40,304 bases of DNA, taken from NCBI GenBank assembly GCA_934358955.1, contig CAKRLC010000013.1:1-40304 (forward strand), in the 5' to 3' direction. Source of the stretch: an uncultured Roseburia sp. (GTDB taxonomy: Bacteria; Bacillota; Clostridia; Lachnospirales; Lachnospiraceae). The notes under the pieces are model-generated. The model ran no database searches. It had not been told where the DNA came from and was given only the letters and a program-made list of their open reading frames with translations. Below are positions 1 through 8,934 of the stretch, one piece after another; within the stretch, counting starts at the first letter, position 1; each line of letters starts with the position of its first letter. A program made the position numbers and the translations under genes.

Positions 1-29
1 AAAATGACAGGCCGGAAATGTAAAATACT

Positions 30-58
30 TTGACAGAGACTTCATCAAACCGTATAAT
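30..58 (+). promoter_or_regulatory. Consensus sigma-A promoter of hisS
   Basis: A perfect -35 TTGACA (30-35) and a perfect -10 TATAAT (53-58) are separated by 17 bp. It should drive the hisS-aspS-ispF run. The leader then contains a hairpin AAGCCGG (74-80) / CCGGCTT (91-97) with a 10-nt loop, followed by TTTTC, which could be a weak attenuator. Confidence 0.85.
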
Positions 59-138
59 AGACAAAGACAAGTGAAGCCGGCAGAATGAAACCGGCTTTTC
101 CGTGTGGATAAATAAGAAATGAAAATGGAGGAAAACTC

Positions 139-1398
139 ATGGCATTAAGCAAGAAACCGGTAAACGGAATGAAAGATATTTTACCAGAGGAAATGCAGAT
201 TCGTGATTATGTGCAGCAGGTGATCAAGGAGACATACAGAAGCTTTGGATTTACACCGATCGAGACACCTTGTATGGAGAATATTGCAAACTTAAGCAAT
301 AAACAGGGCGGAGAGAATGAAAAGCTGATCTTCAAGGTAATGAAGCGTGGAGAGAAGTTAAAGATCGCTGAGGCAAAGGAAGAAGCAGATCTGGTTGATT
401 TTGGTATGCGTTATGACCTGACAGTACCGCTGGTACGTTATTATTCCAATAATGCAAACGACCTTCCATCCCCATTCAAGGCATTACAGATGGGAAGTGT
501 ATGGCGTGCAGACAGACCACAGCGCGGACGTTATCGCCAGTTTATGCAGTGTGATATTGATATTATCGGAGAGCCAAGTAACCTTGCAGAGATCGAACTG
601 ATCCTTGCAACAACAACAACGATCGGCAAGCTTGGATTCAAAAATTTTGAGATCCGTATCAATGAAAGACGTATCTTAAAGGCGATGGCAGCTTACAGTG
701 GTTTCGCAGAGGAAGATTACGATACCGTATTCATTATTCTTGATAAAATGGATAAGATCGGTCTTGACGGCGTGGCAGAAGAGCTTGCGAAGGAAGGATA
801 TGCACAGGAATCCATCGACAAATATCTTGGTCTTTTCAAAGGAGTAGAAGAGGCAGGAAACGGTATCGAGGGAATTCGCTATATTGCAAAGACATTGGAA
901 GGCTTTTTGGAAGAAGATGTAGAACAGAATTTACTGGAGATCATAAGCAGTGTGGATGCTGCAAAACAGGCAGAGTTCAAGCTTGTTTTTGATCCGACAC
1001 TTGTTCGTGGAATGAGCTACTATACAGGAACTATTTTCGAGATCGCTATGCCTGAGCTTGGCGCAGCATGCGGCGGTGGCGGACGTTACGATAAGATGGT
1101 TGGTAAATTTACCGGACAGGACGTACCGGCATGTGGATTTTCCATTGGCTTTGAGCGAATCGTTCTTTTATTAATGGAGAGCGGATTTACAGTTCCGATG
1201 CAGCGTCCAAAGGTTGCCTATCTGATCGAGAAGGGGTATCCGGCAGACAAATTAGTGGAAGTGATCGCAAAGGCACAGGAGGAACGTCAGGCAGGCAAGC
1301 AGGTACTGGTTGTCCGCATGAATAAGAATAAGAAGTTCCAGAAAGAAAAGCTTACAGCAGAAGGATATAAGGATATTGTGGAATTCTTTAACCGTTAA
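139..1398 (+). CDS. hisS: Histidyl-tRNA synthetase
   Basis: Cytoplasmic class II aminoacyl-tRNA synthetase that charges tRNA-His with histidine using ATP. The 419-residue product has the usual length. Recognisable are the N-terminal class II start (KKPVNGMKDILPEE), motif 2 at residues about 123-135 (RADRPQRGRYRQF), and the histidine-specific VRGMSYYTGTIFEI segment before a glycine-rich GGGGRYDK motif. The C-terminal part is the anticodon-binding domain. The ATG follows a GGAGG-type ribosome binding site (ATGGAGGAAAACTC). It is the first gene of a run hisS-aspS-ispF, behind a consensus promoter with a short hairpin-containing leader. No T-box is visible in the 138 nt available upstream. Confidence 0.96.
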   Translation: MALSKKPVNGMKDILPEEMQIRDYVQQVIKETYRSFGFTPIETPCMENIANLSNKQGGENEKLIFKVMKRGEKLKIAEAKEEADLVDFGMRYDLTVPLVRYYSNNANDLPSPFKALQMGSVWRADRPQRGRYRQFMQCDIDIIGEPSNLAEIELILATTTTIGKLGFKNFEIRINERRILKAMAAYSGFAEEDYDTVFIILDKMDKIGLDGVAEELAKEGYAQESIDKYLGLFKGVEEAGNGIEGIRYIAKTLEGFLEEDVEQNLLEIISSVDAAKQAEFKLVFDPTLVRGMSYYTGTIFEIAMPELGAACGGGGRYDKMVGKFTGQDVPACGFSIGFERIVLLLMESGFTVPMQRPKVAYLIEKGYPADKLVEVIAKAQEERQAGKQVLVVRMNKNKKFQKEKLTAEGYKDIVEFFNR

Positions 1399-1571
1399 TC
1401 TGTTTTGGGAGTGCAAAGCGGCTTTACATGCACAGGAAGACTGGAAAACAGCAAGAAAAAGCGTTGAAATATCATGCTTTATGGTGTAAGATTAAAAAAG
1501 TGCCCGTGTGCCGCAAGCACAGGGACAGATATGAAAATATATTTATGAATGACATAAAGGGAGTTGAGAAA

Positions 1572-3335
1572 ATGATTCAGTCAAGAACTCATAATTGTAA
1601 TGAATTACGTCTTTCCGATGCCGGCAAAAACGTAACAATCGTCGGATGGTATGAGAATATCCGTAAAGTAAGTAAAAATCTTGGATTCCTGATCCTTCGT
1701 GACTTTTATGGCACAACACAGGTTGTGATCGAGACCGAAGAGATGATGCAGGTGATTGACAGTGTGAATAAGGAATCTACTATTTCTGTTACAGGAGTAG
1801 TAAGAGAGCGTTCCAGCAAGAACAACGATCTTCCAACAGGTGAGATCGAAGTAGTTCCGGAAAAGATCGAGATTTTAGGAAAATGTATTTACAATGCACT
1901 TCCATTTGAAATCAATCAGTCCAAGGATGCAGATGAGAATACAAGATTAAAATATCGTTATTTAGATCTTCGTAATCCGGCTGTAAAGAGCAATATCGTA
2001 TTAAGAAGTAAGATCGTTGCAGAGCTCCGTCAGAAAATGAACTCTTTGGATTTCATGGAGATCACAACACCGATCCTTACCTGTTCTTCACCGGAAGGAG
2101 CAAGAGATTACCTTGTTCCTGCAAGAAATCATCCAGGAAAGTTCTATGCGCTTCCACAGGCACCACAGCAGTTTAAACAGATCCTGATGGCATCCGGAAT
2201 TGACCGCTATTTCCAGATTGCACCTTGTTTCCGTGATGAGGATGCGAGAGCAGACCGTTCTCCAGGAGAATTTTATCAGTTAGATATGGAGATGGCATTT
2301 GCTTCACAGGAAGATGTATTCTCCGTTGTAGAAGAAGTACTGCCACCTGTATTTGAAAAATATGGTGTATACAAGACTGCTTCCAAAGCACCTTTTGTAC
2401 GTATTCCATATTTAGAGTCTATGGACAAATACGGAAGTGACAAGCCGGATCTTCGTATTGATCTTGTATTACAGGATGCAACAGAGGTAATGGCAGACTG
2501 TGGATTTGGACCTTTTGAGGGACAGACTGTAAAAGCAATCGTTGTAGATGGCTTTACTGCAACAAGAAAAGTGATCGATGCAATCTGTGCAGAGGTAGAA
2601 GTTCAGACTGCAAATAAAGCATTCTGGTTCAAATTAGATGAAAAAGGCGAGCTTGTCGGAGGAATTTCCAAGTTCTTACAGGACAGAAAAGAGGCAGTGA
2701 TCGCAGCACTTGGATTAAAACCAGGTGATTTTGTCGGATTAACAGCAGGAAAGAAATTAGCAGCACAGAAAACAGCTGGTGTTCTCCGTAAGCTTCTTGG
2801 CGCAGCCAGTGAAAAGCATATGAAGAAGGATTGCTATGAATTCTGCTGGATCGTTGATTTCCCAATGTATGAGATCGGTGAAGAATCCGGAGAATTAGAG
2901 TTCTGCCACAATCCATTCTCTATGCCTCAGGGCGGAATGGAAGCGTTAAACAATCAGGATCCGTTAGATATTCTCGCATACCAGTATGACCTTGTATGTA
3001 ACGGTGTGGAATTATCTTCCGGTGCAGTGCGTAACCATGATCCTGAAATTATGATCAAAGCATTTGAGTTAGTAGGACTCGGTGAAGATGATGTAAAAGC
3101 CAAATTCCCGGCTATGTACAACGCATTCTGCTATGGAGCACCACCACACGCTGGTATCGCTCCTGGTGTAGACCGTATGATCATGCTCATCTGTGGAGAG
3201 GAAAGCATCCGTGAGATCATTCCATTCCCAATGAATAAGAATGCAATGGATATCATGATGGGAGCACCGGCAACCGTAGATCAGAAACAGTTAGATGATG
3301 TGCACATTGCCATCAATCTTCCAAAAGAGGATTAA
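1572..3335 (+). CDS. aspS: Aspartyl-tRNA synthetase
   Basis: Class II synthetase that charges tRNA-Asp. The 587-residue bacterial-type protein has an N-terminal OB-fold anticodon-binding domain ([19 protein letters not shown]), the motif 2 region ([20 protein letters not shown]), a GAD insertion domain, and motif 3 at the C-terminus ([13 protein letters not shown]). The reading frame is open upstream to 1428, but I start at the ATG at 1572. [14 protein letters not shown] is the usual N-terminus of the family, a GGGAG sequence sits just upstream, and the extra 48 residues look like translated intergenic DNA. It follows hisS by 173 nt, which contain an imperfect GTGC-rich hairpin near 1500-1526. 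ispF begins 5 nt after its stop. Confidence 0.96.
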   Translation: MIQSRTHNCNELRLSDAGKNVTIVGWYENIRKVSKNLGFLILRDFYGTTQVVIETEEMMQVIDSVNKESTISVTGVVRERSSKNNDLPTGEIEVVPEKIEILGKCIYNALPFEINQSKDADENTRLKYRYLDLRNPAVKSNIVLRSKIVAELRQKMNSLDFMEITTPILTCSSPEGARDYLVPARNHPGKFYALPQAPQQFKQILMASGIDRYFQIAPCFRDEDARADRSPGEFYQLDMEMAFASQEDVFSVVEEVLPPVFEKYGVYKTASKAPFVRIPYLESMDKYGSDKPDLRIDLVLQDATEVMADCGFGPFEGQTVKAIVVDGFTATRKVIDAICAEVEVQTANKAFWFKLDEKGELVGGISKFLQDRKEAVIAALGLKPGDFVGLTAGKKLAAQKTAGVLRKLLGAASEKHMKKDCYEFCWIVDFPMYEIGEESGELEFCHNPFSMPQGGMEALNNQDPLDILAYQYDLVCNGVELSSGAVRNHDPEIMIKAFELVGLGEDDVKAKFPAMYNAFCYGAPPHAGIAPGVDRMIMLICGEESIREIIPFPMNKNAMDIMMGAPATVDQKQLDDVHIAINLPKED

Positions 3336-3340
3336 AAAAT

Positions 3341-3907
3341 ATGCGTGTAGGAATGGGATATGATGTTCATAAACTGGTAGAAGGACGGGATCTGATCATC
3401 GGAGGTGTGAAGATTCCGCATACATTAGGGTTGCTTGGACATTCTGATGCAGATGTTCTTTTACATGCGATCATGGATGCACTGCTTGGTGCTGCCGCAT
3501 TAGGTGATATCGGGAAACATTTTCCGGATACAGATCCGAAGTATAAAGGTATTTCAAGTATCCGTCTGTTAGAGCATGTTGCCGGACTGATCGCAGAAAA
3601 AGGCTATATTGTAGAGAATATCGATGCTACGATCATTGCCCAGAAGCCGAAGATGCGTCCTTACATCGAAGAGATGGAGAAGAATATCGCAGCTGCACTT
3701 CAGATTGATGTAAGCCAGGTGAATGTAAAAGCAACAACTGAGGAGGGACTTGGTTTTACCGGAACAGAACAGGGAATTTCTTCCCAGGCGATCTGTGCCC
3801 TGACGACCATTTATGAAAACAGCATGATGGTTGCAGATTCCCAGGCTGGCTGCGCAGGATGCGGCAGGTGTCCGAATACGGAAGGAACAGAAAATAAAAT
3901 TTCTTGA
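3341..3907 (+). CDS. ispF: 2-C-methyl-D-erythritol 2,4-cyclodiphosphate synthase with a Cys-rich tail
   Basis: Fifth step of the MEP isoprenoid pathway: converts CDP-methylerythritol 2-phosphate to MEcPP in the cytoplasm. The zinc-site motifs GYDVHKL (residues 7-13) and [10 protein letters not shown] are present, as are [10 protein letters not shown] and the signature [12 protein letters not shown]. The core ends near residue 160, the usual family length. Here about 25 further residues follow, containing CAGCGRC, a compact CxxCxxC arrangement not expected in IspF. The gene lies 5 nt after aspS, so translation is probably coupled. The stop codon overlaps the TTGACA of the next promoter. The enzyme call is firm; the tail's function is unknown. 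Confidence 0.95.
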   Translation: MRVGMGYDVHKLVEGRDLIIGGVKIPHTLGLLGHSDADVLLHAIMDALLGAAALGDIGKHFPDTDPKYKGISSIRLLEHVAGLIAEKGYIVENIDATIIAQKPKMRPYIEEMEKNIAAALQIDVSQVNVKATTEEGLGFTGTEQGISSQAICALTTIYENSMMVADSQAGCAGCGRCPNTEGTENKIS

Positions 3908-3932
3908 CAAAAGAAAAAAATGTGCATAAACT
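3904..3932 (+). promoter_or_regulatory. Probable promoter of the T-box/cysE-cysS unit
   Basis: A perfect -35 TTGACA (3904-3909) overlaps the ispF stop codon. A weaker -10, TAAACT (3927-3932), follows at 17 bp. Transcription would begin near 3940, at the 5' end of the T-box. Confidence 0.55.
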
Positions 3933-3944
3933 ATATTAGAAATA

Positions 3945-4250
3945 AACAAGATTGATAAAGGCGATGAACGGAAAGAGTAGTAAGCCGAAAATGCAAAGAG
4001 AGGAACTGTCAGCGGCTGGAAGCAGTTCTGCAGGGAAGGTATACGAAGTGCATCCGCAAGCCGGTCAGAGGAAAAGATTAGTATTCTGACCCGTGTTACA
4101 CATGTTACGTGTATTGAGTGAAAATCATAGTTGCTGTACTACCGGCCAAGAAAGTGATCCGGGCAGGGCAGTAACAGATCTTTTGATTTTTAATAGAGTG
4201 GAACCGCGGATAATTTCGTCTCTTGCAGATGGAATTGTCCGCGTTTTTTA
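3945..4250 (+). promoter_or_regulatory. T-box riboswitch, probably tRNA-Cys specific
   Basis: The leader holds the standard T-box parts. A 5' GA/AGTA-type region (about 3961-3985) precedes a long stem I with an AGAGAGG segment. The T-box sequence is GAGTGGAACCGCGG (4196-4209). The terminator is CGCGGA (4205-4210) / TCCGCG (4238-4243) with T6 at 4244-4249. The terminator's 5' arm overlaps the T-box, so uncharged tRNA binding would favour the antiterminator. The likely specifier codon is TGC (Cys) in GAAGTGCATCC, which agrees with the downstream cysE and cysS. Specifier assignment was made by eye. Confidence 0.88.
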
Positions 4251-4304
4251 TTAGGACAGCGATGTTGGTGTTAAGAATAAACATATCAGGAAAGAGGGAA
4301 AACA

Positions 4305-4979
4305 ATGGGAATCATTGAACGTGTCAAAGAAGAGTTTCAGGTGATAAAAGAACGGGATCCGGCATTAAAATCACCGATGGAAGTTTTGCTTTATCCGAGC
4401 TTTCGTGTTATGCTTACTTATAGGCGTGCACATAAATTATATTTGAAGGGACATTTTTTCTGGGCCAGATTTCTGTCGCAGAGAGCTGCAAGGAAAACAG
4501 GTATTGAGATCCATCCGGGAGCAACGATCGGAAAAGGATTTTTTATCGATCACGGAAGCGGTGTGATCATTGGAGAGACCGCGATCGTCGGGGATAATGT
4601 CACGTTGTATCAGGGCGTAACGCTTGGAGGTACCGGAAAAGAGACAGGTAAGAGACATCCAACGATCGGAGATAATGTCATGATCAGTGCCGGCGCAAAG
4701 ATCATCGGTTCCTTTACCGTCGGGGAGAATTCCAAGATTGGTGCAGGAAGCGTTGTAATTGAGGAAGTACCACCGAACTGTACCGTTGTCGGTGTACCTG
4801 GCAGAATTGTAAAACGTGATAATGTCAAGATCCCGAGAAGTGATATGGACCAGTGCCATCTGCCGGATCCGGTCAAAGAAGATATCAATGTGCTTCAGCG
4901 TGAAAATGCAGAGCTTGTGAACCGTGTGATCGATCTTGAAAGACAGCTTCGTGAGATCAATAAAAGGGATAATAGATAA
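4305..4979 (+). CDS. cysE: Serine O-acetyltransferase
   Basis: Acetylates L-serine with acetyl-CoA to give O-acetylserine, the committed step of cysteine synthesis. The 224-residue product has a short helical N-terminal domain, then a left-handed beta-helix of hexapeptide repeats (IHPGATIGKGFFIDHGSG, IGDNVMISAGAKIIG, IGAGSVV). The catalytic His-Gly region FIDHGSGVVIGE-like and the TLGGTGK loop are present. The C-terminus ends in a charged helix (RENAELVNRVIDLERQLREI). It is the first gene behind the T-box and is followed by cysS, so cysteine synthesis and tRNA-Cys charging respond to the same uncharged tRNA signal. Confidence 0.95.
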   Translation: MGIIERVKEEFQVIKERDPALKSPMEVLLYPSFRVMLTYRRAHKLYLKGHFFWARFLSQRAARKTGIEIHPGATIGKGFFIDHGSGVIIGETAIVGDNVTLYQGVTLGGTGKETGKRHPTIGDNVMISAGAKIIGSFTVGENSKIGAGSVVIEEVPPNCTVVGVPGRIVKRDNVKIPRSDMDQCHLPDPVKEDINVLQRENAELVNRVIDLERQLREINKRDNR

Positions 4980-5038
4980 CAGGCCGGTGAAAATTCAGAT
5001 AAAAAATAGTATTTCTATAAGAAATGGAGAGGGTACCA

Positions 5039-6457
5039 ATGGAAAATAATTTTAAATTTTATAATACGCTTACGAAAAAGATTGAAACAGTCATTCCGCA
5101 TGAGGATGGAAAAATTGCAATGTATACATGCGGACCGACTGTATATCATTATGCGCATATCGGAAATTTAAGAAGTTATATTATGGAAGATGTTTTGGAG
5201 AAAGCACTCCGTTATGTCGGATATGATGTAAAACGTGTTATGAACATTACAGACGTAGGACATCTTTCTTCCGATGCAGATACCGGAGAAGATAAGATGT
5301 TAAAAGGCGCGCAGCGTGAACACAAGACGGTTATGGAGATTGCCAAGTTCTATACAGATGCGTTCTTTGATGACTGCAAAAAGTTAAATATCAAGACACC
5401 GGATGTTGTAGAACCTGCAACGAACTGTATCCCGGAATTTATCAAAATGATCGAGGGACTGTTAGAGAAAGGTTATGCATATCTTGCAGGAGGAAATGTC
5501 TACTTTGATACTTCCAAGCTGGAAAATTACCATGTTTTCTCCACACAGACAGAATTGGATACAATGGTTGGTGTCCGTGATGATGTAGAAGAGGACACCA
5601 ATAAGAAAAATAAGAACGATTTCGTTCTCTGGTTTACAAAATCCAAATTTGAAGATCAGGCATTAAAATGGGACAGCCCTTGGGGTGTCGGATATCCGGG
5701 ATGGCACATTGAATGCTCCTGCATCAGTATCAAGCATCTTGGGGAATATATGGATATCCATTGCGGTGGCGTGGACAATATTTTCCCACATCACACAAAT
5801 GAGATCGCACAGTCTGAGAGCTATCTGGGACACAAATGGTGCAATTACTGGTTCCATGTACAGCACTTAAATGATAAATCCGGTAAAATGAGTAAATCCA
5901 AAGGGGATTTCCTGACAGTTTCCTTATTACAGGAAAAAGGTTATGATCCGATTGTTTACCGTATGTTCTGCTTACAGTCACACTATAGAAAACCACTGGA
6001 GTTTTCTTATGAGATCATGGACAATACAGCAGCTGCATACAATAAGCTGATCAAGCGTATTGCCGGTCTGAACAAAGAAGGTGAGATCGACCAGAAGGCA
6101 TTTGATGAGTACAAAGCAAAATTTACGGATGCAATCTCGAATGACCTGAATACATCTATGGCACTTACGGTTGTTTATGATCTGTTAAAGGCAGATACCA
6201 ATGATGTAACCAAGTATGAATTGATCAAAGACTTCGACCGGGTTCTTTCTTTAAATCTTGCAGACGCAAAGAGCACTGAGACAACAGAAGGTGTGGATGA
6301 AGAGCTGGAAGCTTATGTTCTGGCGAAGATCGAAGAACGTAAAGAAGCAAAGAAAGCAAAGGATTTTGCAACAGCAGATGCAATCCGTGACGAACTTCTT
6401 GCAAAAGGCATTGTGATCAAAGATACGCGGGAAGGTGTTATCTGGCACAAAGCGTAA
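5039..6457 (+). CDS. cysS: Cysteinyl-tRNA synthetase
   Basis: Class I synthetase that charges tRNA-Cys. The product is 472 residues, with the zinc-binding CGPTVYHYAHIGN region carrying the HIGH-like motif (YAHIGN), WHIECSCIS and HCGGVDNIFPHH zinc ligands, and the KMSKS loop (GKMSKSKGDF). The DALR-type helical domain ends with a basic EERKEAKKAKDFATADAIRDEL segment. I start at the ATG at 5039, since GGAGAGGG lies 5-6 nt upstream and MENNFKFYNTLTKK is the natural N-terminus; the open frame starts 15 nt earlier at 5024. It is cotranscribed with cysE under the T-box and is followed by mrnC, which also follows cysS in other Firmicutes. Confidence 0.96.
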   Translation: MENNFKFYNTLTKKIETVIPHEDGKIAMYTCGPTVYHYAHIGNLRSYIMEDVLEKALRYVGYDVKRVMNITDVGHLSSDADTGEDKMLKGAQREHKTVMEIAKFYTDAFFDDCKKLNIKTPDVVEPATNCIPEFIKMIEGLLEKGYAYLAGGNVYFDTSKLENYHVFSTQTELDTMVGVRDDVEEDTNKKNKNDFVLWFTKSKFEDQALKWDSPWGVGYPGWHIECSCISIKHLGEYMDIHCGGVDNIFPHHTNEIAQSESYLGHKWCNYWFHVQHLNDKSGKMSKSKGDFLTVSLLQEKGYDPIVYRMFCLQSHYRKPLEFSYEIMDNTAAAYNKLIKRIAGLNKEGEIDQKAFDEYKAKFTDAISNDLNTSMALTVVYDLLKADTNDVTKYELIKDFDRVLSLNLADAKSTETTEGVDEELEAYVLAKIEERKEAKKAKDFATADAIRDELLAKGIVIKDTREGVIWHKA

Positions 6458-6535
6458 GCAGACAAAGAAAAACGTAACGAAAATGTTACACCGTACAGAG
6501 AAATCAGAAGATGACAGAAAGGCGTAGTTATCAGT

Positions 6536-6970
6536 ATGGAAAAGGGAATCGATTCCTATATCAAAGAGCAGTTTCATATTCCGGAGGTGGATATCAGAAC
6601 CTATTCTCCGTTGACATTAGCCTATATCGGGGATGGAATTTATGATCTTGTCATCCGTTCGATCGTCGTCGGAAAGGGCAATACAAGGGCAAGTGAACTG
6701 CATAAGCGTACCAGCCAGATCGTAAAGGCGCATACGCAGGCAGAAATGATGGAGATATTGCTTCCTCTTCTTACCGAAGAGGAGGAGCATGTATATCGCA
6801 GAGGAAGAAATGCAAAGTCTTTTACGATGGCAAAAAATGCGACAATGTCTGACTACAGGAAAGCGACCGGCTTCGAGGCACTGATGGGCTATCTGTATCT
6901 GCAGGATCAGTTTGAACGTCTGGTAGAGCTAGTACGGGTTGGGGCAGACGGGCTGAATTTGAAGTTGTAG
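6536..6970 (+). CDS. mrnC: Mini-ribonuclease 3 (Mini-III)
   Basis: RNase III-type nuclease without the double-stranded RNA-binding domain; in Bacillus it matures 23S rRNA ends. The 144-residue product is the expected size. The RNase III signature is seen as SPLTLAYIGDGIYDLVIRS (acidic residues of the catalytic site), and a second conserved part is YRKATGFEALMGYLYL with the conserved Glu. It lies between cysS and the rRNA methyltransferase rlmB, a neighbourhood typical of Clostridia and Bacilli and consistent with a role in ribosomal RNA maturation. Confidence 0.93.
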   Translation: MEKGIDSYIKEQFHIPEVDIRTYSPLTLAYIGDGIYDLVIRSIVVGKGNTRASELHKRTSQIVKAHTQAEMMEILLPLLTEEEEHVYRRGRNAKSFTMAKNATMSDYRKATGFEALMGYLYLQDQFERLVELVRVGADGLNLKL

Positions 6971-7044
6971 TTTAGCGGCGTAAAATAAAAGAACAGTAGA
7001 AAGGAAACGGATTCTGCAAAAAAACAGAGTTCGCAGAAATTTGC

Positions 7045-7785
7045 ATGGGATACGAAGAGCAGAAAATAGAAGGACGTAATGCTGTATTAGAAGCGCTGCG
7101 TTCCGGAAAAACAATTGACAAGCTGTTTGTTCTTGACGGATGTCAGGATGGACCGGTCAGAACGATCGTCAGAGAGGCAAGAAAACACGATACCATTATT
7201 AATTTTGTGGAAAAAGAGCGATTGGATCAGCTGTCTGAAACAAAAAAACACCAGGGTGTGATCGCAGTGGCAGCAGCCTATGAATACGCAGAGGTAGAGG
7301 ATATCTTAAAGCTTGCGGAAGAAAAAGGAGAACCACCTTTTGTATTTGTACTGGATAATATCGAAGATCCGCATAACCTTGGAGCAATCATCCGTACAGC
7401 AAATCTTGCAGGTGCGCATGGAGTGATCATTCCAAAACGCCGTGCAGTGGGACTGACCGCCACAGTTGCAAAAACATCAGCAGGAGCGATCAATTACACA
7501 CCGGTTGCAAAGGTGACGAACCTGACGGCTACGATCAAAGAGCTTAAGGAAAAAGGTTTGTGGTTTGTCTGTGCAGATATGGGCGGTACAGAAATGTACA
7601 AACTGAACTTAACCGGACCGATCGGGCTTGTGATCGGAAATGAAGGCGAAGGCGTGAGCAAGCTTGTAAAAGAAAATTGTGATTATATTGCGTCAATTCC
7701 AATGAAAGGGGATATTGATTCACTGAATGCATCCGTAGCAGCCGGAGTGCTTGCCTATGAGATTGTAAGACAGCGTTTGCAGTAA
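7045..7785 (+). CDS. rlmB: 23S rRNA (guanosine-2'-O)-methyltransferase, SpoU/TrmH family
   Basis: SPOUT-fold methyltransferase that methylates a guanosine ribose in 23S rRNA using S-adenosylmethionine. The 246 residues have an N-terminal substrate-binding domain (IEGRNAVLEALRSG) and the three SpoU motifs: VLDNIEDPHNLGAIIRTA, GLVIGNEGEGVS and IPMKGDIDSLNASVAAG. No strong ribosome binding site precedes the ATG at 7045, but the next residues (EEQKIEGRNAV) match the family start. It sits 74 nt after mrnC and just before sigH. A homolog acting on another RNA position cannot be excluded from sequence alone. Confidence 0.9.
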   Translation: MGYEEQKIEGRNAVLEALRSGKTIDKLFVLDGCQDGPVRTIVREARKHDTIINFVEKERLDQLSETKKHQGVIAVAAAYEYAEVEDILKLAEEKGEPPFVFVLDNIEDPHNLGAIIRTANLAGAHGVIIPKRRAVGLTATVAKTSAGAINYTPVAKVTNLTATIKELKEKGLWFVCADMGGTEMYKLNLTGPIGLVIGNEGEGVSKLVKENCDYIASIPMKGDIDSLNASVAAGVLAYEIVRQRLQ

Positions 7786-7818
7786 TCCGTTTTTATTGTT
7801 ACAGACAGGGGAAAACAG

Positions 7819-8421
7819 GTGGAACAGTATCAGAAACTCAGTGATGAAGCACTGATAAAGGAGCTGCGCAGGGGAGATACGGCGATCATGGATTATGTGC
7901 TCGATAAGTACAAGCCGTTAGTGCGCAAAAAGGCAAATGCAATGTATTTGATCGGCGGAGAAACAGACGATCTGATCCAGGAAGGGATGATCGGTCTGTT
8001 TAAGGCGATCCGTGATTACCGGGAGACAAAAGAGAGTTCTTTTTTTCATTTTGCTGAATTGTGCATCACCAGACAGATGTACAGTGCGGTGGAAGCTTCC
8101 AACCGGAAAAAGCATGCACCACTTAATTCCTATGTTTCTTTTTATTCAGAAACGATGGAGGAAGGAAAGACAGTTGCAGATCTTCTTGCGACAGGAGATT
8201 CAGATGACCCGGAACAGTTGCTGATCGAACAGGAAAATCTGGATCAGTTTTTGAAACAGATGCGGCAGAGTTTAAGCAAAATGGAACGTCAGGTGCTAGA
8301 TGCGTATCTGTCAGGGGAAAATTATATTCAGATTGCAGAGGAAATGAATAAAAAACCGAAGTCCATCGACAATGCATTACAGCGGATTAAAAGCAAATTG
8401 TTAAAAGTGCACAAAAAATAA
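7819..8421 (+). CDS. sigH: RNA polymerase sigma factor, sigma-H type
   Basis: Alternative sigma-70 family factor; sigma-H directs early sporulation and stationary-phase genes in spore-forming Firmicutes. The 200-residue product contains sigma region 2 (YKPLVRKKANAMYLIGGETDDLIQEGMIGLFKAIRDY) and region 4 helix-turn-helix near the end (GENYIQIAEEMNKKPKSIDNALQRIKSKL). It starts with GTG at 7819, with AGGGG seven nt upstream. The position right after rlmB is the usual sigH place. No rpmG-secE-nusG follows, unlike Bacillus; a terminator and tRNA gene come next. Confidence 0.88.
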   Translation: MEQYQKLSDEALIKELRRGDTAIMDYVLDKYKPLVRKKANAMYLIGGETDDLIQEGMIGLFKAIRDYRETKESSFFHFAELCITRQMYSAVEASNRKKHAPLNSYVSFYSETMEEGKTVADLLATGDSDDPEQLLIEQENLDQFLKQMRQSLSKMERQVLDAYLSGENYIQIAEEMNKKPKSIDNALQRIKSKLLKVHKK

Positions 8422-8552
8422 AGCGATATTTTGTGACATTTGTGAACACTTATGGGAGAGGATATGCTATTATAATTCTCGTAAAAACCCCCCAATACAT
8501 TATATATAGTTTTTGCTATACCCCATAGTAAAAATACCTTCTCCTAAAAAGG

Positions 8553-8580
8553 CAGCCGTTCGACAGGCTGTTCTTTTTTT
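8553..8580 (+). terminator. Rho-independent terminator after sigH
   Basis: CAGCC (8553-8557) pairs with GGCTG (8566-8570), flanked by A5 upstream and TTCTTTTTTT downstream. The 130 nt between sigH and this site contain a TATAAT (8471-8476) without a good -35, a C6 run and several short AT-rich inverted repeats; I see no gene there. Confidence 0.8.
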
Positions 8581-8623
8581 GCCAGGATACTGCATTTTGC
8601 AGCCGAAGTTATAAAATAAATGG

Positions 8624-8652
8624 TTGACAAAAGAGCAGGGATTTGATAAGAT
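8624..8652 (+). promoter_or_regulatory. Promoter of the tRNA-Thr gene
   Basis: Perfect TTGACA (8624-8629), 17-bp spacer, then TAAGAT (8647-8652). The tRNA begins 33 nt downstream. Confidence 0.7.
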
Positions 8653-8685
8653 AATAAGCGTCGATTGCGCAAACAATTGAAGAGT

Positions 8686-8758
8686 GCTGATATGGCTCAG
8701 TCGGTAGAGCGTCGCCTTGGTAAGGCGGAGGTCACGGGTTCGATTCCCGTTATCAGCT
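8686..8758 (+). tRNA. tRNA-Thr (anticodon GGT)
   Basis: The cloverleaf folds cleanly: acceptor GCTGATA / TATCAGC, D-stem GCTC/GAGC, anticodon stem TCGCC/GGCGG around loop TTGGTAA (anticodon GGT, Thr), and T-stem ACGGG/CCCGT with TTCGATT. The discriminator base is T at 8758, and CCA is not encoded. It is a single tRNA with its own promoter and terminator. Confidence 0.95.
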
Positions 8759-8770
8759 TACAGAGAGAAA

Positions 8771-8810
8771 CCCAGTAATTTCAAGAAACCTTGAATTTAC
8801 TGGGATTTTT
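8771..8810 (+). terminator. Terminator after tRNA-Thr
   Basis: A near-perfect 15-bp inverted repeat, CCCAGTAATTTCAAG (8771-8785) / CTTGAATTTACTGGG (8790-8804), is followed by ATTTTT. Confidence 0.85.
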
Positions 8811-8840
8811 GTTATGCAATAAGATTCGAGTGTAAATAGG

Positions 8841-8905
8841 AAATCTTTATAAAATCTTTAGAAAATACAGAACTATTTTTTTAGATAGACAGGTTAAAGT
8901 ATAAT
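8841..8905 (+). promoter_or_regulatory. Promoter and direct-repeat operator of the two-component operon
   Basis: A -10 TATAAT lies at 8900-8905 with no good -35. About 40-60 bp upstream are two exact direct repeats AAATCTTTA at 8841-8849 and 8852-8860, with an 11-bp repeat period. Tandem repeats one helical turn apart are the usual binding pattern of OmpR/PhoB-type regulators, so autoregulation by the gene at 8935 is plausible. Confidence 0.45.
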
Positions 8906-8934
8906 GTATCAGGTAAGGAGAGAAAACAAGAGTT

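Noticed and set aside
1428..1571. N-terminal extension of aspS
   Set aside because: The extra 48 codons have no match to the family start and a GGGAG site plus natural N-terminus point to the ATG at 1572.
8484..8580. Small RNA gene between sigH and tRNA-Thr
   Set aside because: A TATAAT and a terminator bracket about 100 nt, but there is no acceptable -35 and no clear conserved fold; left as intergenic description.
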